Shown here in pieces: positions 26,501 through 32,500 of a stretch of 64,000 nt of DNA (positions are counted from its first letter, which is position 1; every line of letters starts with the position of its first letter). The DNA is from Phoronis australis. Its lineage: Eukaryota; Phoronida; Phoronidae. The stretch lies in NCBI GenBank assembly GCA_002633005.1, contig NMRA01000811.1:59690-123689 (forward strand), given 5' to 3'. Both the position numbers and the translations under genes were made by a program. Under the pieces are notes generated by a model. The model was given only the letters and a program-made list of their open reading frames with translations. It made no database searches and had not been told where the DNA came from.

Positions 26501-29500
26501 TTAAGGGCTGATATAAAAGTAAAATTGTCAAATGTCAAAATAATGACGATAAATGCATTTAACAAGACAGTAAAGTTAAATTTAATATTGCGAGATGAAG
26601 ATACTATCACTCAAGATTTTTTCAAAAAAGTTTAATATTTTCTTGTTCATATAAATTTCAATTCTCTAGTACACTAACTGTAACTTATTACTGACTAATA
26701 ACTAATAATGTTGTAAGTTGTGTAAATACGAACGTCTGCACGCTCCATTAACACTGGCTGGTTGTATGCAAAATAAAGTCTGCACTCTCCATTAACACTG
26801 GCTGGTTGTATGCAAAATAGAGGCTGCCTCAGTCTGCTTTTTGTGCCTCAGTCCACGTGGTAATTAAGTTATGCAATAGTATCCATCTCTAAACTTTGAG
26901 GAATGTGATTTTTATAAGAATTAAATGAGTCATTGTTTTGTTTGAATTCACAGTATTTTAAGTGCTTGTTGTTTTCACTTTGTGCTTTTCTCCATTGCTA
27001 TTGTTGTCTCAAATTTCCTCTGTATCTTCATAACTTGTCTTTTTTTCTTGTGGATTTTTTTCTAGTTTAAAGTACATATCTGCAGCGACATATGAAAATA
27101 TTTCTACTTAATGTATTTCAGACTACATTGAGTCTCTGCCGCTTGCCAATACACCCGAAGTGTTTGGTCTCCACCCTAACGCTGAGATCGGCTACTACAC
27201 ACAGGCGGCACGTGACATGTGGCTGCAGTTAGTGGAGCTACAGCCGCAGACAGGTAATGTACCAGGGTAATAGTAAGGCTGTCAATGACTGGTTGATTAC
27301 TCACACGGAAAGTATATATCAAAGGATGAGGATTGGGAGAATTAAAGTGAATTCAGATCGAAGAATATGTCCTTGATATTTGAAACAATTGTGCTATCGT
27401 TTGCCATGCGTGTAATTTATATTTTTTTATGGTCAATGATCATAAAATTCTTGCTCACATGATTAACCATTACTGTATCACACAGTTCACTTACTTATTA
27501 CGTTGCATTGTAGTTAATGCAACTTAAGCCGTCTTAACTGTTGTGATGGTTGAAAAACATTGAGTAGTTCTTGTCAATTCCACCAGGTGAAGTCGGCGGT
27601 GGTATCAGTCGTGAGGACTTCATCGACAAGATCGCATCGGACGTTTTGTCCAAACTGCCCGCTGAGTTCGACCTGGATGTGATCCGTAAGAAGTACGGCC
27701 TGGAAATCTCGCCAACTACTGTGGTGCTGCTGCAGGAGCTCGAGAGGTTCAACCGTCTCATCAACCGCATGAAAAGGAGTCTGAGCACGCTGCAGAGGGT
27801 AGGCTGGCACTGATGCTGTTATAGTCACTACACAACTAAGAATTCACTCGTTGACCAATCATCATTGGTCTTGTAATGTAATGAGCAGGGTCAGACAAGG
27901 CCTGGTTGTAACGCGGTAATCTCCAGATGTGACTGTGCCACAAGGGCCAGTTCACATCGTGGGCCCTCATGAAAGACGAGTGTTTGGGTCTACCCCAATT
28001 GAGATAGCAGTGATTCTTGTATAAAAGGCCCCTTGTCTTACTCTCCTGTCCTTCTCTTAATGCAATTCACATCATGTTGGACTAACTTATTATTTTTACT
28101 ATTACTTACATTTGCAGGCGTTGGCCGGTGAGGTGGGTATGAGTAATGAGTTGGATGATGTGGCTCGTTCTCTCTTCAATGGCATGATTCCCTCCATCTG
28201 GCGTCGACTCGCTCCTGCCACGCTCAAGTCACTCGGCAACTGGATGATTCACTTTCAGGCCAGGTTCCAGCAATACAACACATGGGTAGGTGGAGCTTAG
28301 GTGTACATGGGAGATAATGTAATGGGTAGGTGGAGGTTAGGTGTACATGGGAGATAGCGTGGGTAGGTGGAGGTTAGGTGTACATGGGAGATAATGTAGG
28401 TAGGTGGAGGTGAGATGTACATGGGAGATAATGTACTGGGTAGGTGGAGGTTAGATGTACATGGGAGATAATGTGGGTAGGTGGAGGTTAGATGTACATG
28501 GGAGATAATGTGGGTAAGTGGAGGTTAGATGTACATGGGAGATAATGTAGGTAGGTGGAGGTGAGATGTACATGGGAGATATCGTAGGTAGGTGGAGGTT
28601 AGATTTACATGGGAGATAACGTGGGTAGGTGGAGGTTAGATGTACATGGGAGATAATGTGGGTAGGTGGAGGTTAGATGTACATGGGAGATAATGTGGAA
28701 GTTAAAAGTCCAAGATTAAATGAAAGGTAAACATTTCTGTTTGTCAGGATCGCTAAACAAATTCATTCTGTCAATCAATCGATCAGTTCCTGTGAGAGAT
28801 ATCTTGCGAGGTGGCATGTAAATGAATTATGGTGGTTAGTTACATTGAAAATACTGGGGAATTATCGTGATTGATACCATGTTGTAGTCTAGGAAGTGCC
28901 CCTGAATGTACTATGGAAGATACCATGGGAATAGCATTCAGTTTCTGTGTCTGCTGAAGACAACATTTTGTATCTTAGTTGTGCAACATCCAATTATTAC
29001 TTCATGTCTGAGTGTTTAGTTGTATGTTTGAAACTGATCGGTTGTATGACTATACCAAATTCTGGTACCGGCTACCAAACCTAAAATATTCATGTTAGAG
29101 AAAAGAGGTTTATATCTCTTGGCATCAGTTATGAACACATGTTTAATTTGATGATAGTGGTGCGAGATATATTACACCTGCATTATATCTTGTTAGGTTA
29201 ATCTCAAAGATGAGATACAGATGAAGGTAAAATGAAATTACATTTGTATACCTTGCTTTGTGTTAAGTTTATGTTATGTTATCTTAATTTCCTAGAACCT
29301 TGCTTCAACACACGGGGTAGCTGTCAGCTAGTTGTATGAATACTCATTGGCTCGGTATTTAGCAGACAGCTTCTTTGTGTTGGGAAGTTTATGTGAATTT
29401 TCATTGGTGGTTGACTGCTGATCAGAAAAATTGAATTTTCAATGGTCATCTTTTTCAACTGAAAAGAAATTTGTAGAGAACTATGTTTACGTAACTTGTT

Positions 29501-32500
29501 AACCTGTTTGGCTCAAAAATATTTTCCTAGAATTTATTTCTGGACATTAGATTACTTCCAAGAAAATAATTCTGACTCACCATCACACACGAAGTGCAAT
29601 GTGCAACAACCCAAAGTTAAAAATACATTTATCTTTTCTATCAAAGCAAAACCAGACCAAGACATGAAAGTCAAGAGTCTATAGTTCGAAGTCACTTTGC
29701 AAACGGATTGTTGTAATTTTTATTCACAAGTCTTAATTTCTGTCTCTCCTCAACAGGTCAATGAGGCGGAGCCCAACGTGATGTGGTTGTCTGGACTGCA
29801 CATTCCTGAGTCCTACCTGACCGCCCTGGTACAGGCCACCTGTCGTAAGAATGGTTGGCCACTAGATAAGAGCACTCTGTACACAGCTGTCACACAGTAT
29901 GCTGCGCCTGAGGATGTGGCTGAGAGAGCCCACCAGGGTATGTGTTGTCAGTGGGATAGGGTGGGGGTGTCAATTGACATTCCGGGCTTGGCTGTTCAGA
30001 ATGCACGTGGGGTAATAAATTAATTATCTTCTCAGCCAGGACCATAAATCCCTTCTTAAGCTGTGTTTATGTGCACAATCCAACTGGGACAGTGGTATGC
30101 TGAGTGGTGAGCTGAGTTCACAAAGATCTTCTTTTACTGACCTTGCAGGTCAATTTCAAAAGGTCTATTGTGTGTGAATATCACCCATGATATACAAGCA
30201 TGTGAAAAATTCTAAGGCACTATACCGACTAGTTATACTCTCCAACCCATGTTGGATGAGAAAGCAATTGATGAAATGGCACCAGAGGTTAGCCACCTGA
30301 TTACTTTGCAGTTGAACTGTCTGGACTGGCCAACAGGAGCAACAAGAATTCGAAAACATGTTAAAACTGTTTCTCCAACCTTTGTTCTCAGTGACTGGGA
30401 ATCTTTGGGAAACTTTTAGCTGGTAGTTCAACAGAGTTTTATCATTGCAAATATTTTTGTCGCACTTTTCCTGATTTCATGTACGCTTTCCGTGCTGCTT
30501 CAGGTTGCTTTGTGACTGGTCTGTACCTAGAGGGCGCCGCCTGGGATCTTGGCAACAGCTGTCTGGTCCGACAGAAGCCTAAACAGCTCATACAGGAGTT
30601 ACCTGTGCTCAAGGTCATACCTATTGAGGCACACAGACTCAAGCTGCAGGTCAGTTTACTGGCATTTAGTTGGAAATAAACTGTTGTTGTGCTTCTTGCA
30701 AAGCTTGAGTTCAGTTCCTTGGATATGGGGGAGTTTAGTGTAACTTGAATGTAAAAAATTATGGAACACGGCTGACATCTGAGTGTTTGAAATGTTGACC
30801 AGAACGTGCTTGACTACCGTAGTTTGATAATGTTCTTACCTTGTTCCAATTTGTTTTAAGGTTTGAACGGAATGAGAATTTTATTCCTCCCAGAATTCCC
30901 CCGAGTACTACCATGAGATACGGACATGCGCAAAGCGGACCATTCCACGGACTTATCTTCTAGAGGAAGACGTGTTTTTCCTTTGGAAGGTTTTTTCGCG
31001 CAAGTTACACCGCGACCACGCTCAATTGCATAACTCTTTGCTAATGAGCATTTTCTTCTTATCAACTATATCATCATCTTGGAAGTTTTGGCCGACCGAG
31101 CTCACCGACTCTGTGTGACTCGACGGGCCACACAATGCCCGGTTTTACCGGCGCTGAGCATTACGACTCTCTATTGGCCTTATCGTATTTTCAGGCCTAC
31201 CTGCTTTGGGGCTTCCGTGACTCGACACGGACCATGTGGAGTGGTTGATAGTTGTTCTATCCTCGTACGCTTAACTCTTTGCGTATTTAACACTCACATT
31301 TGGGCTTTTGGCACAGCGCACATGAGGCTCGCATGACTCATCAGTCAAGTATTTCTTTGTGTGCCTCACTGTACTGACACGTTACGTCATACCCACGCAC
31401 AGCTGTACATTGTTTACCACTTTGTACACGCCTTTGACCTTTGCACCGAATGTGCCCTCTTTGTGCTCGGCACTGTCGACGCCAGCGATCCTGACACTCT
31501 TTTGTTCGTCGGTTGCCATCGCTTCCCGGTTACACCCGGGTTTTTCGAGTTGCACTCGCTGCCCGCTCTAATCCCTGGGAACGCATCTTAGTCATTCACA
31601 CATTATGCAGCGCGGGTTTTTACAGCCAATCCCGGCGCACTTGTGAGGTCACGTGCGGAGGTGGTTCGTTCCCACCAATCAGTTTCCACCCTCGGGTATT
31701 TAGGCATTTGCTGTTGCAGGCTCGGACATATCGCAGTTTTCGCCTGTTCGTAGCGCATCAGACAGCACTTCATCATGCCGAAGGACTCCGCCGATAGGAA
31801 ATCTGGATCAACTTCGATCGAGAAGCCCCCGAAGAAGACATCTTNCAACTGAAAAGAAATTTGTAGAGAACTATGTTTACGTAACTTGTTAACCTGTTTG
31901 ACTCAAAAATATATTCCTAGAATTTATTTCTGGACATTAGATTACTTCCAAGAAAATAATTCTGACTCACCATCACACACGAAGTGCAATGTGCAACAAC
32001 CCAAAGTTAAAAATACATTTATCTTTTCTATCAAAGCAAAACCAGACCAAGACATGAAAGTCAAGAGTCTATAGTTCGAAGTGACTTTGCCAAGGGATTG
32101 TTGTAATTTTTTACTCATAAGTCTTAATTTCTGTCTCTCCCCAACAGGTCAATGAGGCGGAGCCCAACGTGATGTGGTTGTCGGGCCTGCACATTCCTGA
32201 GTCCTACCTGACCGCCCTGGTACAAGCCACCTGTCGTAAGAACGGTTGGCCACTAGATAAGAGCACTCTGTACACAGCTGTCACACAGTATGCTGCGCCT
32301 GAGGATGTGGCTGAGAGAGCCCACCAGGGTATGTGTTGTCAGTGGGATAGGGTGGGGGGTGTCAATTGATATTCCGGGCTTGGCTGTTCAGAATACACAT
32401 GGGGTAATAAATTAGTTATCTTCTCAGCCTGGACCATAAATCCCTTTTTAAGCTGTGTTTAGATGTGTCCAACTGGGACAGTGGTATGCCTTACAGCTGA

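Larger units (their letters stand above)
29456..30892. repeat. Duplicated block 2, copy A (exons 38 and 39)
   Basis: Repeated at 31846-33239 with a few per cent intronic difference. Copy A ends abruptly at 30892, where foreign sequence starts. Confidence 0.88.
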
